From Pseudidiomarina halophila (GTDB lineage Bacteria > Pseudomonadota > Gammaproteobacteria > Enterobacterales > Alteromonadaceae), in the NCBI RefSeq assembly GCF_003987215.1, contig NZ_PIPW01000002.1, forward strand, positions 124,001-188,000: 64,000 bases of DNA, read 5' to 3'. Positions 18,805 to 27,581 of this stretch are shown here, piece by piece; position 1 is the stretch's first letter, and each line of letters opens with the position of its first letter. The notes beneath the pieces were generated by a model. That model did no database searches. It was not told the origin of the DNA and saw only the letters and a list, made by a program, of their open reading frames with translations. A program made the translations under genes and the position numbers.

Positions 18805-19745
18805 TGACGATGCTACTTTCTTATTTAGCCTTTGTGCTAGTGGGCGGCGCGGCATTAACCGGACTGATTTCGTCACCGACAGCTCTGGTGCTTGGCTTCG
18901 TACTTGCCGGTTTCGGATGGGTACCGCGCCACTTTAATCCAGCCCAGCTGGCTAAGCGTCTGCTGGCGGTTGCTATTGTCCTGCTCGGTTTCGGCGTGCA
19001 GCTGGACGCGGCGCTTGCGATAACCGGCGATGCTATAGGGCTTATTATCGTCTCGATTGTGGTAACGCTGGCGCTGGGATTATTACTGGGTAAATGGTTA
19101 GGGGTCGAAACCTCAACCGCCCATTTGATTGGCTCTGGAACCGCTATTTGTGGCGGCAGTGCGATAGCAGCAGTGGGCCCGGCCATTCGTGCTCGCAGTG
19201 ATCAAATGGCGCTGGCCCTCGCGGTGGTATTTATTCTCAACTCTGTAGCTTTAATCCTGTTTCCGGTGATTGGCCGCTTGTTGGAGCTGGATCAAGTTAC
19301 TTTTGGTTTATGGTCTGCGGTTGCGATTCATGATACCTCATCCGTGGTAGGTGCGGCAGAAGCCTATGGCGATGAAGCTCTGGTGGTAGCGACCACGGCT
19401 AAGTTGGCGCGCGCATTATGGATCGTCCCTTTGGCATTACTCTCGGCCTGGGTTTACGCCCGCTCGCAACCGAAGCAGGGACGTACCAAGCTGGTAGTGC
19501 CCTGGTTTATCGGGGGCTTTGTCGTTACTGCTGCGCTGGCGAGTTATTTTCCGGGTGGCGATGAGATGTTCGGGATCTTTTTTGCGATCGGAAAACACCT
19601 TCTGATTTTCTGTCTGTTCTTAATTGGGCTAAGCTTAACCTTAACGCGAATCCGTGCAGCGGGGTTCAGGCCATTGCTTTTAGCAAGTATTCTTTGGTTA
19701 ACCATCGCCGTTGGCAGTCTCGGTTGGCTGATGATCGAGTTTTAA
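18804..19745 (+). CDS. YeiH/UPF0324 family putative sulfate/sulfite exporter
   Basis: A polytopic inner-membrane protein, 313 residues with about nine to ten hydrophobic helices. Family marks are VAIVLLGFGVQL, LIGSGTAICGGSAIAAVGPAI and VAIHDTSSVVGAAEAYG. The family is annotated as a putative sulfate exporter; transport has not been widely demonstrated. The one-base start/stop overlap with the persulfide dioxygenase gene implies coupled translation and supports a role in discharging sulfite or related anions. The first ATG (18804) is used here; a second in-frame ATG follows two codons later. Confidence 0.9.
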   Translation: MTMLLSYLAFVLVGGAALTGLISSPTALVLGFVLAGFGWVPRHFNPAQLAKRLLAVAIVLLGFGVQLDAALAITGDAIGLIIVSIVVTLALGLLLGKWLGVETSTAHLIGSGTAICGGSAIAAVGPAIRARSDQMALALAVVFILNSVALILFPVIGRLLELDQVTFGLWSAVAIHDTSSVVGAAEAYGDEALVVATTAKLARALWIVPLALLSAWVYARSQPKQGRTKLVVPWFIGGFVVTAALASYFPGGDEMFGIFFAIGKHLLIFCLFLIGLSLTLTRIRAAGFRPLLLASILWLTIAVGSLGWLMIEF

Positions 19746-19763
19746 AAAAACAAAGCGAGACTT

Positions 19764-20519
19764 ATGACAATACCAGCATCAATACGTCAACAAACGTGTA
19801 AAGATTGTCTTTCAGGGAAGGATTTAGGTTTTGAGATAACCATGGCTTTTCAGCCAATTATCGACTGGAAGAAAAAAGAAATATGCGGTTACGAAGCCTT
19901 AGTGCGTGGTACCGAGGGGCAGGGCGCAGGATGGGTCTTTGACCGCATAAACCATGAAAACCGCTATTACTTCGACCAGGCTTGTCGGGTGAAAGCTATC
20001 GAAACTGCGGCGCGCCTTGGTGTTGATTCTCAGCTCCACATCAACTTTCTGCCAAATGCGGTCTACAGTCCTGAAACCTGCATCAGAGCGACGATTGAAG
20101 CTGCCGATCTGTACGGGTTTGATCTTACCAAACTGGTCTTTGAGGTTACCGAACTGGAAGAAATAGTTAGCAAATCCCATTTGCAACGCATCTTTAGCAG
20201 TTACGCAGCTCGCGGCTTTCAAACGGCGATAGATGATTACGGCGCTGGCTTCACAAGCCATAGTTGGCTGGTTGAATTGCGACCGCATATTTTAAAGCTC
20301 GATCGGGGCATGATTACCGACCTGGATCAATCTGCCCAAATGCAACAAGAAATTAAAAAGGTTATGCAACAATGTGAACTGCAAGGCACACGCGTTTTGG
20401 CTGAAGGAATTGAAACACAGGCAGAACTGGAAACTTTAGTGCGGCTCGGTGTCCGTTTCATGCAGGGCTACTACTTCGCAAAACCAGGCTTTGAAAGCCT
20501 TCCCCAGGTAAACTTCTGA
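19764..20519 (+). CDS. Stand-alone EAL domain c-di-GMP phosphodiesterase
   Basis: Hydrolyses c-di-GMP to pGpG. At 251 residues it is essentially an EAL domain alone with a short N-terminus holding two Cys (TCKDCLSG). The catalytic set looks complete: E44 of EALVRG, Asn in HINFLPNAV, Glu in FEVTELE, D157-D158 in DDYGAGF, Lys in LKLDRG, Glu in AEGIET and Gln in FMQGYYF. It lies 18 nt after the exporter gene and immediately upstream (309 nt) of the NfrB-like synthase, so it is a candidate local regulator of that system. Confidence 0.9.
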   Translation: MTIPASIRQQTCKDCLSGKDLGFEITMAFQPIIDWKKKEICGYEALVRGTEGQGAGWVFDRINHENRYYFDQACRVKAIETAARLGVDSQLHINFLPNAVYSPETCIRATIEAADLYGFDLTKLVFEVTELEEIVSKSHLQRIFSSYAARGFQTAIDDYGAGFTSHSWLVELRPHILKLDRGMITDLDQSAQMQQEIKKVMQQCELQGTRVLAEGIETQAELETLVRLGVRFMQGYYFAKPGFESLPQVNF

Positions 20520-20828
20520 CATTTCTCAGCTGTATTTAACGGTAAAGAGAAGGCCTGTTAATTAAATTTACCTGGCAACCAATAATCATAAAAATGTTAT
20601 AGAGCTATCTGTCGACTATTTCGACTGACAGATAGCTTAATCTTTATTTCCATCTAAAATCAGAAGATAAATCAGGCAAGTTGACAGAAAGCGGTCCGTC
20701 AACTAATTAAACAGTATGATTGCAAGAAATTTACATTGTTTAAATGCAAGACGATTTTGAGATGGAGGGGCTCCCTCTGAACTCGTAACGACAAACGACC
20801 ATTACTGTCGTGTCCGGGAGCGTATGTT
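20520..20828. promoter_or_regulatory. Intergenic region upstream of the nfrB-like operon
   Basis: 309 nt without a gene. It holds an 11-bp hairpin at 20603-20637, a 6-bp inverted repeat GTTGAC/GTCAAC at 20680-20703 that contains a consensus -35 hexamer TTGACA (20681-20686; no good -10 at standard spacing was found), and two direct copies of TGCAAGA at 20721 and 20745. A more GC-rich leader follows, with a GAGGG/CCCTC hairpin (20765-20777) and an ACGACA/TGTCGT stem (20788-20811). GGGAG at 20816-20820 is the likely ribosome-binding site. No known riboswitch consensus was recognised. Confidence 0.55.
20603..20637 (+). terminator. Hairpin, possible terminator after the EAL gene
   Basis: A perfect 11-bp stem (20603-20613 with 20627-20637) with a 13-nt loop, followed by a T-rich but interrupted stretch (TAATCTTTATTT). 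It begins 83 nt after the EAL stop codon. The imperfect T-tract makes termination plausible rather than certain. Confidence 0.5.
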
Positions 20829-23042
20829 ATGTCTTGGTTCGATATTTTCGTAGTTTATCTGTATGGCCTCAAATGGCTAGCCATTGCGGTAATGGTGATT
20901 TTGTTCGTCTTCGGTCTCGATGATTTATTTATCGATTTTTACTATTGGATACGTAATCTTTACCGCAAGCTGACGATATACCGTAAGTACGATTACTCCG
21001 ACCCAGATAAATTGCTGGCGGAGCCGGAAAAGCCCCTCGCCATTATGGTTCCCGCCTGGCAAGAGGTCGGTGTGGTCGACAAAATGGCAGCCAATGCTGC
21101 TGCGTCACTGGATTACGAGAACTATCAGATTTTTATTGGCACCTACCCGAATGACCTGGAAACACAAGCTGAAGTCGACCACGTAGTTGAGCATTACCCC
21201 AACGTCCATAAAGTCATCTGTGCAGAACCAGGGCCTACCAGCAAGGCTGACTGTCTAAACAACATTATTGCTTCAATTATTGAGTTTGAGAAAAAGACTA
21301 AAATCGAATTCTCAGGTTATATCCTGCACGATGCAGAGGACGTTCTATCCAGTATGGAATTGCGCCTTTTCAATTATCTGGTTGGGCGCAAAGACATGAT
21401 CCAGCTGCCGGTGTACCCGTTCCCGCAAAAATGGTACCACTTTACTGCAGCGCATTATCTGGATGAATTCGCAGAGCTGCATGGGAAAGATATTGTGGTG
21501 CGCGAGTCCCTCGCTGGCCAGGTGCCGAGTGCTGGTGTGGGCACATGCTTTAGTCGTAGAGCCATTATGCATCTGTTAAAAGAGGGGGATGGTTTACCCT
21601 TTGATGTGCGCTCACTGACGGAAGACTATGATATTGGCTTTCGCTTGAAAAACTGGGGTATGGAAGAGATATTCGTCCGGTATCCGGTTAAGCAGGAGCA
21701 GGCACAACTACGCGAGAAGCATCGCGGAGTGAGTCTCCGCGACGGCAACGTGGTTTGTGTACGCGAATATTTCCCGACCACATTTTCCACGTCGGTGCGA
21801 CAAAAAACACGCTGGATTATTGGCATTATTTTCCAGGGCACTCGCAAGCTGAAATGGACCAAAGACTGGCGGATTAATTACTTCCTGTGGCGTGATCGCC
21901 GCGGAGCATTGGCCAACATTGTCAGCTTTCTGGCTATGGCGGTGTTTATTCAACTGCTGATTATCTGGATTGTTGAGCAGTTTGTGCCCAGTACCTACCG
22001 TGTACTCTCTATTTTCGAGGATGATCAAACTATTGTTTTCTTGCTCTATGCCAACTTATTGTTCCTGGCAAATCGTTTGTTCCAACGGTTTTATTTCGCC
22101 AAACAATATTACGGTTGGTTTCAGGGCTTCATGTCCATTGTCCGAATTTTCTGGGGCACAATAATTAATTTTACTGCAAGTCTGCGGGCAATTAAGCAGG
22201 TGGTTCAACACGGTGACCCGCGTAAGGTCGCGTGGGATAAAACCTCTCATGTATTCCCGGTGGTGGCGCCGCCACGCAAACGGCCACTTGGTTCGATCCT
22301 GATTGATAACGGTAAGTTGAGTGAGGCAGATCTCGAGCGGGCATTGCTCGAGCGGCCAGCCGGTATTCGACTAGGCGTTTATTTAGTTACGGCGGGTATC
22401 GTCACTCTTGATGATTTAAGCGAAGCGATTGCAACGCAGGAATACAGTTCATTTCAGGCCTGTGACCCCTTTGAGCTTGATCAGGAGCTCATTCAAAAAT
22501 TACCGGCCGAGCTGGCTTTTAAATATTCGATTATTCCACTGGCGGAAGAAGGTAAAACTCTTATTGTAGGCCGCGAGTATGCGCTCAGTCCGGTGGCTGA
22601 GGCTGCTCTCAGCCGTAAGTTAAAGCGCCCGGTACGTGGTTGTGTGACTACCCAGGGCGCAGTGACCCTTGGCCTGCGCTATTGGTACCTGAACGATAAG
22701 GACGCTGATCCTCGCCCGTTTCTTGAGCAAGCGACCGAAAAAGGTAGTTTATCCGAGCAAGAAATCCGACTCTTACGTGATTCCTATTTTATCCGTCAAT
22801 TACCTTTCGGTACCGCTCTCATTCAGTCGCGTGTGATCGACCCAGCAGTGATGGCACAAGTTATGTTGGCCTATTCTCGTAGCGGAGAGACACGACTCGG
22901 AGACTACCTCGTGCATGAAGGCATTATTTCGGAGCACGAACGTGATCAAGCATTGGCGTATCAAAAACGTCATCAGGTCGAAATGAAAGAATTATTAGCT
23001 GAGGCGGTTGCTGGGCAACCGGGAATCACATGCGTATTTTAG
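20829..23042 (+). CDS. nfrB: NfrB-like GT2 exopolysaccharide synthase with C-terminal MshEN-type repeats
   Basis: Membrane glycosyltransferase proposed to polymerise and translocate an exopolysaccharide. An N-terminal TM (about 14-36) precedes the GT2 domain with DAED at 168-171, TED at 264-266 and the QxxRW motif QKTRW at 325-329, the processive-synthase set also seen in cellulose synthase. Further TMs lie at about 360-385 and 400-450. From residue 483 the cytoplasmic tail carries RPLGxxLIDNGxLSxxxLxxAL-like repeats (483-540, two copies; and about 670-725, two more) typical of MshEN c-di-GMP-binding domains. It overlaps the nfrA-like gene by 13 nt. Family knowledge: E. coli NfrB is an N4 phage adsorption factor and c-di-GMP-activated synthase. 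Confidence 0.87.
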   Translation: MSWFDIFVVYLYGLKWLAIAVMVILFVFGLDDLFIDFYYWIRNLYRKLTIYRKYDYSDPDKLLAEPEKPLAIMVPAWQEVGVVDKMAANAAASLDYENYQIFIGTYPNDLETQAEVDHVVEHYPNVHKVICAEPGPTSKADCLNNIIASIIEFEKKTKIEFSGYILHDAEDVLSSMELRLFNYLVGRKDMIQLPVYPFPQKWYHFTAAHYLDEFAELHGKDIVVRESLAGQVPSAGVGTCFSRRAIMHLLKEGDGLPFDVRSLTEDYDIGFRLKNWGMEEIFVRYPVKQEQAQLREKHRGVSLRDGNVVCVREYFPTTFSTSVRQKTRWIIGIIFQGTRKLKWTKDWRINYFLWRDRRGALANIVSFLAMAVFIQLLIIWIVEQFVPSTYRVLSIFEDDQTIVFLLYANLLFLANRLFQRFYFAKQYYGWFQGFMSIVRIFWGTIINFTASLRAIKQVVQHGDPRKVAWDKTSHVFPVVAPPRKRPLGSILIDNGKLSEADLERALLERPAGIRLGVYLVTAGIVTLDDLSEAIATQEYSSFQACDPFELDQELIQKLPAELAFKYSIIPLAEEGKTLIVGREYALSPVAEAALSRKLKRPVRGCVTTQGAVTLGLRYWYLNDKDADPRPFLEQATEKGSLSEQEIRLLRDSYFIRQLPFGTALIQSRVIDPAVMAQVMLAYSRSGETRLGDYLVHEGIISEHERDQALAYQKRHQVEMKELLAEAVAGQPGITCVF

Positions 23043-26000
23043 GTTTATTAGCAACGTTGTCGGCACTGGCGCCGCAAGGGCTGGGCGATTCCATCTTCAA
23101 TGGTTTGTCGGATTATGAAGAGTTTCGTACGTACCCTTATGTCGACAAAGCCTACCGATTGCAGCAAGATGAAAACTATCAGGCTGCGCTCAGCGAGCTC
23201 GATCGCGCCATTGCTATCGCGCCAGACCATACCGCCTTTTATGAATATGCTTTTGAATTAGCAATGCTCAGCAACGACACTGAACGCGCGCAAACCTACC
23301 TTGCGGGAGTTCCAAATGAGCGCCGCGCTGAACTCCATCAACGCCTCTTACGAACGCAAATGGCTAAAGCAGTGCCTGATGCCGGCGAGATGCCATCATT
23401 CCTGGCAGGTTTAACGCCGGAGCAACAGCTCGAGTTCATTCAACAGGGCCTCTACCAGTTGCAACAGAGTGATTCAAAAGAGACGGCTTGGGCATGGCTT
23501 AATGCGTTACCAATGTCGTTATGGACTGAAGAACTCCATCTGGTTGCAGCGCGAACCGCGGCAGATGTTGGCCAATTCAGTGCTGCGGCGCATCATTTCC
23601 GGCAATATGCAAAGAATGTTGAACTTGCTCCCGGAGAAATTGCTGAGTTCGGCTATGTGCTGGTTGAGGCCAACGATGAAGCTGGCGCCTTCGCACTGGC
23701 AAAACGTTATCCAAAAGCGGCTGGAGGAGTTATTCGCGAGCTAGCTTATCAGTCACTTGGGCGTGATAATCCGACTGCAGCGATGAAGTACTTCGCCTGG
23801 TTGCATGAGCGCGATATGCTCTCGACCGCAGATGCGAAGCAATATTATTTCTTACTACAAAATGATGGGCAACTTGAAGCCGCAGTGGCGCTTGCCGATG
23901 TGGCTCAGGCTAGCTGCCTGGAGCAGGTCGAACTGCTACTTAAACTGGATGACCGGGGGGCAGCGAGCGAGCTGTTTGTGAATTGCTCAGCGCAGGAAAA
24001 TCCGTTGGTGTGGTTGACCCTGGCAGAACGTCTCGGTCAGTACGCTGAAATACAGCGGGTGCAATTCACTGACGCGAAACTGCAACAGCGCCGGCAACGG
24101 CTATTAATGACCCATTATCATGCCGAACAAGCATGGCGGCAACAGGTGGAGCTACTAGCAGGGAGGGCTCAGGACGAAGCGGCGCTGACTTACCTGGCAA
24201 TGGCATACGAGAAACTGGGTGATAGCAACAATGCGGAGCGCACCTGGCGGCGAATCTGGGACAACTTCCGTGACCCTGCGGCGCTCGAGAAAGTCACTTA
24301 CTTAATGTGGCAACGCGGTGAAACCGATGACACCTTAGAGCTTCTTCAGGATGGGTTTGACGAAGTCAATTTAGGTAGCGCACCGGGTAAGGTTTTGTTA
24401 TCCCGTTACATCAATATTTTGTATGGCAAGCCAGAACATATCGATGCTGCGCGTATCCAGATGTTGGCGGAGAATAATGCCGACCCCGTCGATGTTGCCG
24501 AATTGTGGCGCTTGCAGGGTAATTGCGATGCGGCACTGGCAACTTTGGCGGAGGTTAAGCAGGAGCGGGGTATCCGTACCCGCGCAGAATGCTTAATTGA
24601 CCGTGATCCCGAAGCTGCATATGAAGCACTGCAAATGGCTATTGGTGAAACACCATCCGCTGGAGATTTGCGTTCGCTGGCGGCACTGGCTCAGCGAGTT
24701 GGGGACAACGAAGCTGCGGTGCTTTATTTGCAGCGTATTCCGGTTGACCAACGGGTTTCGTCAGACGAACTGGCGATAGCCCGGTTAACCTTTGCTCAGG
24801 GTGATATTAAAGGTGCAGAAGCAGCCTGGCAGGCAGCACGGCAGGAAGGTGAGCTGGATTGGTGGTTGCTGGGTGTTGATATTGCTCAGGCGCAGCAAGA
24901 TGACGATAGAACCTTGTTGTTGCTGGAACGCGCCGATGAGCGTTTCGATTCACCGCTACTGATCGAAGAGCGCGCCCATATTTACCGTAACCGTGGCGAC
25001 ATGGAAGCGCTGGAAAACCTCTACCGGGAAGCTGTAGCAAGCTATCCTGACAACCGTCACTTTCAGGCTGAGCTGGCGTTCACCATTTACGAGCGCGATC
25101 CGGTAGAGTCAGCAAGCTACTTTGATAAAGCGTTGCAAGGTAATGAAGAGAACTCACAAGTTAAACACCTGCACCAGGCAGCGTTTGCCTTTAACTTCGC
25201 CAACGACAACGAAAAAACAGCACATTATGCCAAGGCTGCGATTGATAAAATGCTTGAACAGCCGGAAGCCGACGAATATCAGCTGCTCAAAGCACAGCGG
25301 CTGCACCGCGAGGTTGATAGTCAGTGGGCGTTCACTATAGCTGGTTGGGCCGGTGATAGTAGTCGCGCCAATACCACACAAAGTATCGATGCGCAGAGCG
25401 ACTACTTCATGCAACTTAAAGCCGCTTACGAGTTTTCGGACGCACAAGCATCGATAGGTGGGCTGGGCGCACAAATTAGTCTGCTGCAGGGTGGCGAAGA
25501 CGACTTTTTTGAGACCCAGGAGCTAGATGTCGGGTTGACGTGGAAGCCAACCAAAAAACTGAATACTGTCCTCGGTGTAGGCGTCCGGGCGCAATTTGAT
25601 GGCGATGAAGACGTCAAGGCCTATGTGCGCGCCTCGGCGGATTTACTCAGCCCGTGGAGCGAAGGCAAGTGGTGGGAGCCACAACTGGATCGCGTCTGGT
25701 ACAGTACCTTCTTCGTTGATGGTATTTATTTTCCAGAAGACGACCAATCGGCGTTTTTCAGCCGGCTTGAGACAGGCCCGGTATTTGCGCTGACCCAATC
25801 GCATCTGCAGACGATGCGGCTATACGGTTTTCTGCAAGGTGATACTTCGCATGATCTTGCTGCCATCGGCGATGCTGATGACGCCCGTGCCGGCCTGGGT
25901 GTGGGTTGGATGTCAGAATGGTGGCAATCCGATTACAATAGTTACAACCTGCGAATGGAGCTTGGAATTGAATGGCAACATGTCGTATCCAGCGATTACG

Positions 26001-26050
26001 CGGAGGATGGCGACGATGCGCTACTCATTCGCTTCGAACTGTATTTCTAG
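23030..26050 (+). CDS. nfrA: NfrA-like TPR/beta-barrel outer-membrane exporter
   Basis: Probable outer-membrane secretion partner of the NfrB-like synthase, 1006 residues. A short signal peptide (to about residue 19) is followed by a long periplasmic array of TPR-type helical repeats (about 30-740). The last 220 residues are rich in alternating aromatic and polar residues, as in a beta-barrel, ending in a terminal Phe (ELYF), the usual outer-membrane-protein signature. E. coli NfrA shares this TPR-plus-barrel design. The start lies inside the end of the nfrB-like gene, and the third gene starts inside its 3' end, so all three are coupled. Confidence 0.83.
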   Translation: MRILGLLATLSALAPQGLGDSIFNGLSDYEEFRTYPYVDKAYRLQQDENYQAALSELDRAIAIAPDHTAFYEYAFELAMLSNDTERAQTYLAGVPNERRAELHQRLLRTQMAKAVPDAGEMPSFLAGLTPEQQLEFIQQGLYQLQQSDSKETAWAWLNALPMSLWTEELHLVAARTAADVGQFSAAAHHFRQYAKNVELAPGEIAEFGYVLVEANDEAGAFALAKRYPKAAGGVIRELAYQSLGRDNPTAAMKYFAWLHERDMLSTADAKQYYFLLQNDGQLEAAVALADVAQASCLEQVELLLKLDDRGAASELFVNCSAQENPLVWLTLAERLGQYAEIQRVQFTDAKLQQRRQRLLMTHYHAEQAWRQQVELLAGRAQDEAALTYLAMAYEKLGDSNNAERTWRRIWDNFRDPAALEKVTYLMWQRGETDDTLELLQDGFDEVNLGSAPGKVLLSRYINILYGKPEHIDAARIQMLAENNADPVDVAELWRLQGNCDAALATLAEVKQERGIRTRAECLIDRDPEAAYEALQMAIGETPSAGDLRSLAALAQRVGDNEAAVLYLQRIPVDQRVSSDELAIARLTFAQGDIKGAEAAWQAARQEGELDWWLLGVDIAQAQQDDDRTLLLLERADERFDSPLLIEERAHIYRNRGDMEALENLYREAVASYPDNRHFQAELAFTIYERDPVESASYFDKALQGNEENSQVKHLHQAAFAFNFANDNEKTAHYAKAAIDKMLEQPEADEYQLLKAQRLHREVDSQWAFTIAGWAGDSSRANTTQSIDAQSDYFMQLKAAYEFSDAQASIGGLGAQISLLQGGEDDFFETQELDVGLTWKPTKKLNTVLGVGVRAQFDGDEDVKAYVRASADLLSPWSEGKWWEPQLDRVWYSTFFVDGIYFPEDDQSAFFSRLETGPVFALTQSHLQTMRLYGFLQGDTSHDLAAIGDADDARAGLGVGWMSEWWQSDYNSYNLRMELGIEWQHVVSSDYAEDGDDALLIRFELYF

Positions 26051-26940
26051 CCGTATGTTTCACCGCATACCTGAATATAATGCCAGCGCAGGCGACTAAT
26101 GTATCTCCTGCGCTTGGTGTAATGTATCAACCTCTCAATCGTGACGCTGAGCTCGGTGGTTACGGTTGGAACTACTTGTTTCAGCAAATCGCCCACAGCC
26201 CTGTCGACTTTGGTGTTGTGCAATGGCTGCAATATGGTTCAGAAACTTTTACGCAGCCTGCCCCCTGGCTTGAGGAAGCCTTAACCATCTGGCAACGACA
26301 CATGCCGCTGTGGTTAGGTTTGCATACCGACCCCGATTACTTTAACCAAATGGCTGCGGGTGAGGCCGCGCAGGGAAAGTTTTTTGCCGCTTATTTGCGC
26401 AAGCTGAATGGCGTTGTTGCGCGCTGGCAAAGCTGGGTTAATGAACACGAGAAAAGTGTCCTTGGTTGGTATGTTCCCTTAGAGTTAAGCGATGCTTACT
26501 TTAACACCGCGAGTCAGCGTCAACAGTTACATGAGTTTCTTCACCAGCTTAAACAGCGGATGGGCAAGCGCAAACTTGCCATCAGTGTGTTTATGAGTGG
26601 GGAACTGCCAGCGGATGAATTCGGTGCCTGGTTAAACGAATTACAAGAACTTGGTTATCAGGTGTGGTTGCAAGACGGAGCAGGCACGCGCGCCTTGAGT
26701 GAGACGCAACGAAAAGATTACTTTGCCCATATTAATTGTGACGTGGTGATGATTAACGAAGCATTCCGGCAGACCAACGAACAGCCGTTTGATGCCCGCC
26801 CAGCGCGTCCGGAAGAACTGGAGCGTGCGGTTGCCCAGCAACCCAAATGTCACCAGCAGATTCTGTTTTCATTGCGCTACCTGCCGGAAACCGCCGGACT
26901 GCTTTATCTGACTGATGTTAATGCTCAGCCGACAAGGTAG
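25972..26940 (+). CDS. Exported protein encoded third in the nfrBA-like operon (DUF4434/TIM-barrel-like)
   Basis: A 322-residue protein with an Arg-rich n-region followed by a hydrophobic stretch (about 23-40) and a cleavage site near AQA-T, so it is periplasmic. The mature part (PALGVMYQPLNRDAEL, then QIAHSPVDFGVVQW and LGWYVPLELSDAYF) resembles DUF4434-type TIM-barrel glycosidase-like domains, but I cannot assign this firmly. By position it matches ybcH of the E. coli nfrA-nfrB-ybcH locus. The ATG at 25972 lies 79 nt inside nfrA; GGAG at 25957 is its likely ribosome-binding site, and no other in-frame start preserves the signal peptide. A role in trimming the exported polysaccharide is inference. 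Confidence 0.75.
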   Translation: MATCRIQRLRGGWRRCATHSLRTVFLAVCFTAYLNIMPAQATNVSPALGVMYQPLNRDAELGGYGWNYLFQQIAHSPVDFGVVQWLQYGSETFTQPAPWLEEALTIWQRHMPLWLGLHTDPDYFNQMAAGEAAQGKFFAAYLRKLNGVVARWQSWVNEHEKSVLGWYVPLELSDAYFNTASQRQQLHEFLHQLKQRMGKRKLAISVFMSGELPADEFGAWLNELQELGYQVWLQDGAGTRALSETQRKDYFAHINCDVVMINEAFRQTNEQPFDARPARPEELERAVAQQPKCHQQILFSLRYLPETAGLLYLTDVNAQPTR

Positions 26941-26954
26941 CCGCACGGGAACGA

Positions 26955-27572
26955 TTAAACCGCTGCCGATGGCCGTTCATTGATGCGTTGGTACCAGGCG
27001 AATAGGTGCGGCAAACTGTCGTCGACGCGAATTTTTACCACCCGGGCAAAGGCGGCAACCGCAAAAGCGGTGATGTCAGCGGCAGTAAAACGATCGCAAC
27101 AGATATAGGATTTTCCCGCTAAATGCTCATTTAAGAACGCCATAAACTTTTTCACGTCGGCAATACAGAGCTCACCCCACTCCGGCACCGGCGTCATGCG
27201 ATCTTTGAAATAGCCGCTGGTGTGCTGGAAACCCATTCCACAAGGGATGAAAAAATAATAATCGAGCCAGCGCAGCCACTGTTCAATCTCGGCTTGCTCC
27301 AGCGGTGAATCACCCAGTAATTTCGGGGTGTCTGGATAGCTGAGTTCAAAATAACGACAAATGGCCATGGTCTCAGCGATGCAGGTGCCATCCTCAAGCT
27401 CTAGCACGGGCACTTTTTTCATCGGATTCTTGGCGGCGAATTCTGCCGTTAAGTTTTCACCCTTTTGCAAATCAACCTGTACGCATTCAACCTGATCAAG
27501 CAGGCCCTTTTCAGCTAAAAACATGCGTACGCGACGAGGATTGGGCGCAGTCTTGGTTTCGTAGAGTTTCAT
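26955..27572 (-). CDS. Glutathione S-transferase family protein
   Basis: A 205-residue cytosolic GST. The N-terminal thioredoxin fold reads MKLYETKTAPNPRRVRMFLAEKG, with the glutathione-binding KKVPVLELEDGTCIAETMAICRY segment at about residues 52-74; the C-terminal helical domain contains CDRFTAADITAFAV, the conserved GST helix-6 N-capping box. The gene is 9 nt upstream in space of the META lipoprotein gene stop, with both on the minus strand, so it is probably cotranscribed downstream of it. The substrate is unknown; stress-related conjugation or reductase activity is the family role. Confidence 0.9.
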   Translation of the reverse strand: MKLYETKTAPNPRRVRMFLAEKGLLDQVECVQVDLQKGENLTAEFAAKNPMKKVPVLELEDGTCIAETMAICRYFELSYPDTPKLLGDSPLEQAEIEQWLRWLDYYFFIPCGMGFQHTSGYFKDRMTPVPEWGELCIADVKKFMAFLNEHLAGKSYICCDRFTAADITAFAVAAFARVVKIRVDDSLPHLFAWYQRINERPSAAV

Positions 27573-27581
27573 TCGGTAACC

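Noticed and set aside
20520-20828. Possible c-di-GMP riboswitch upstream of the nfrB-like gene
   Set aside because: The leader has hairpins but I could not match the GEMM consensus; claiming one would need a covariance-model search giving a significant hit.
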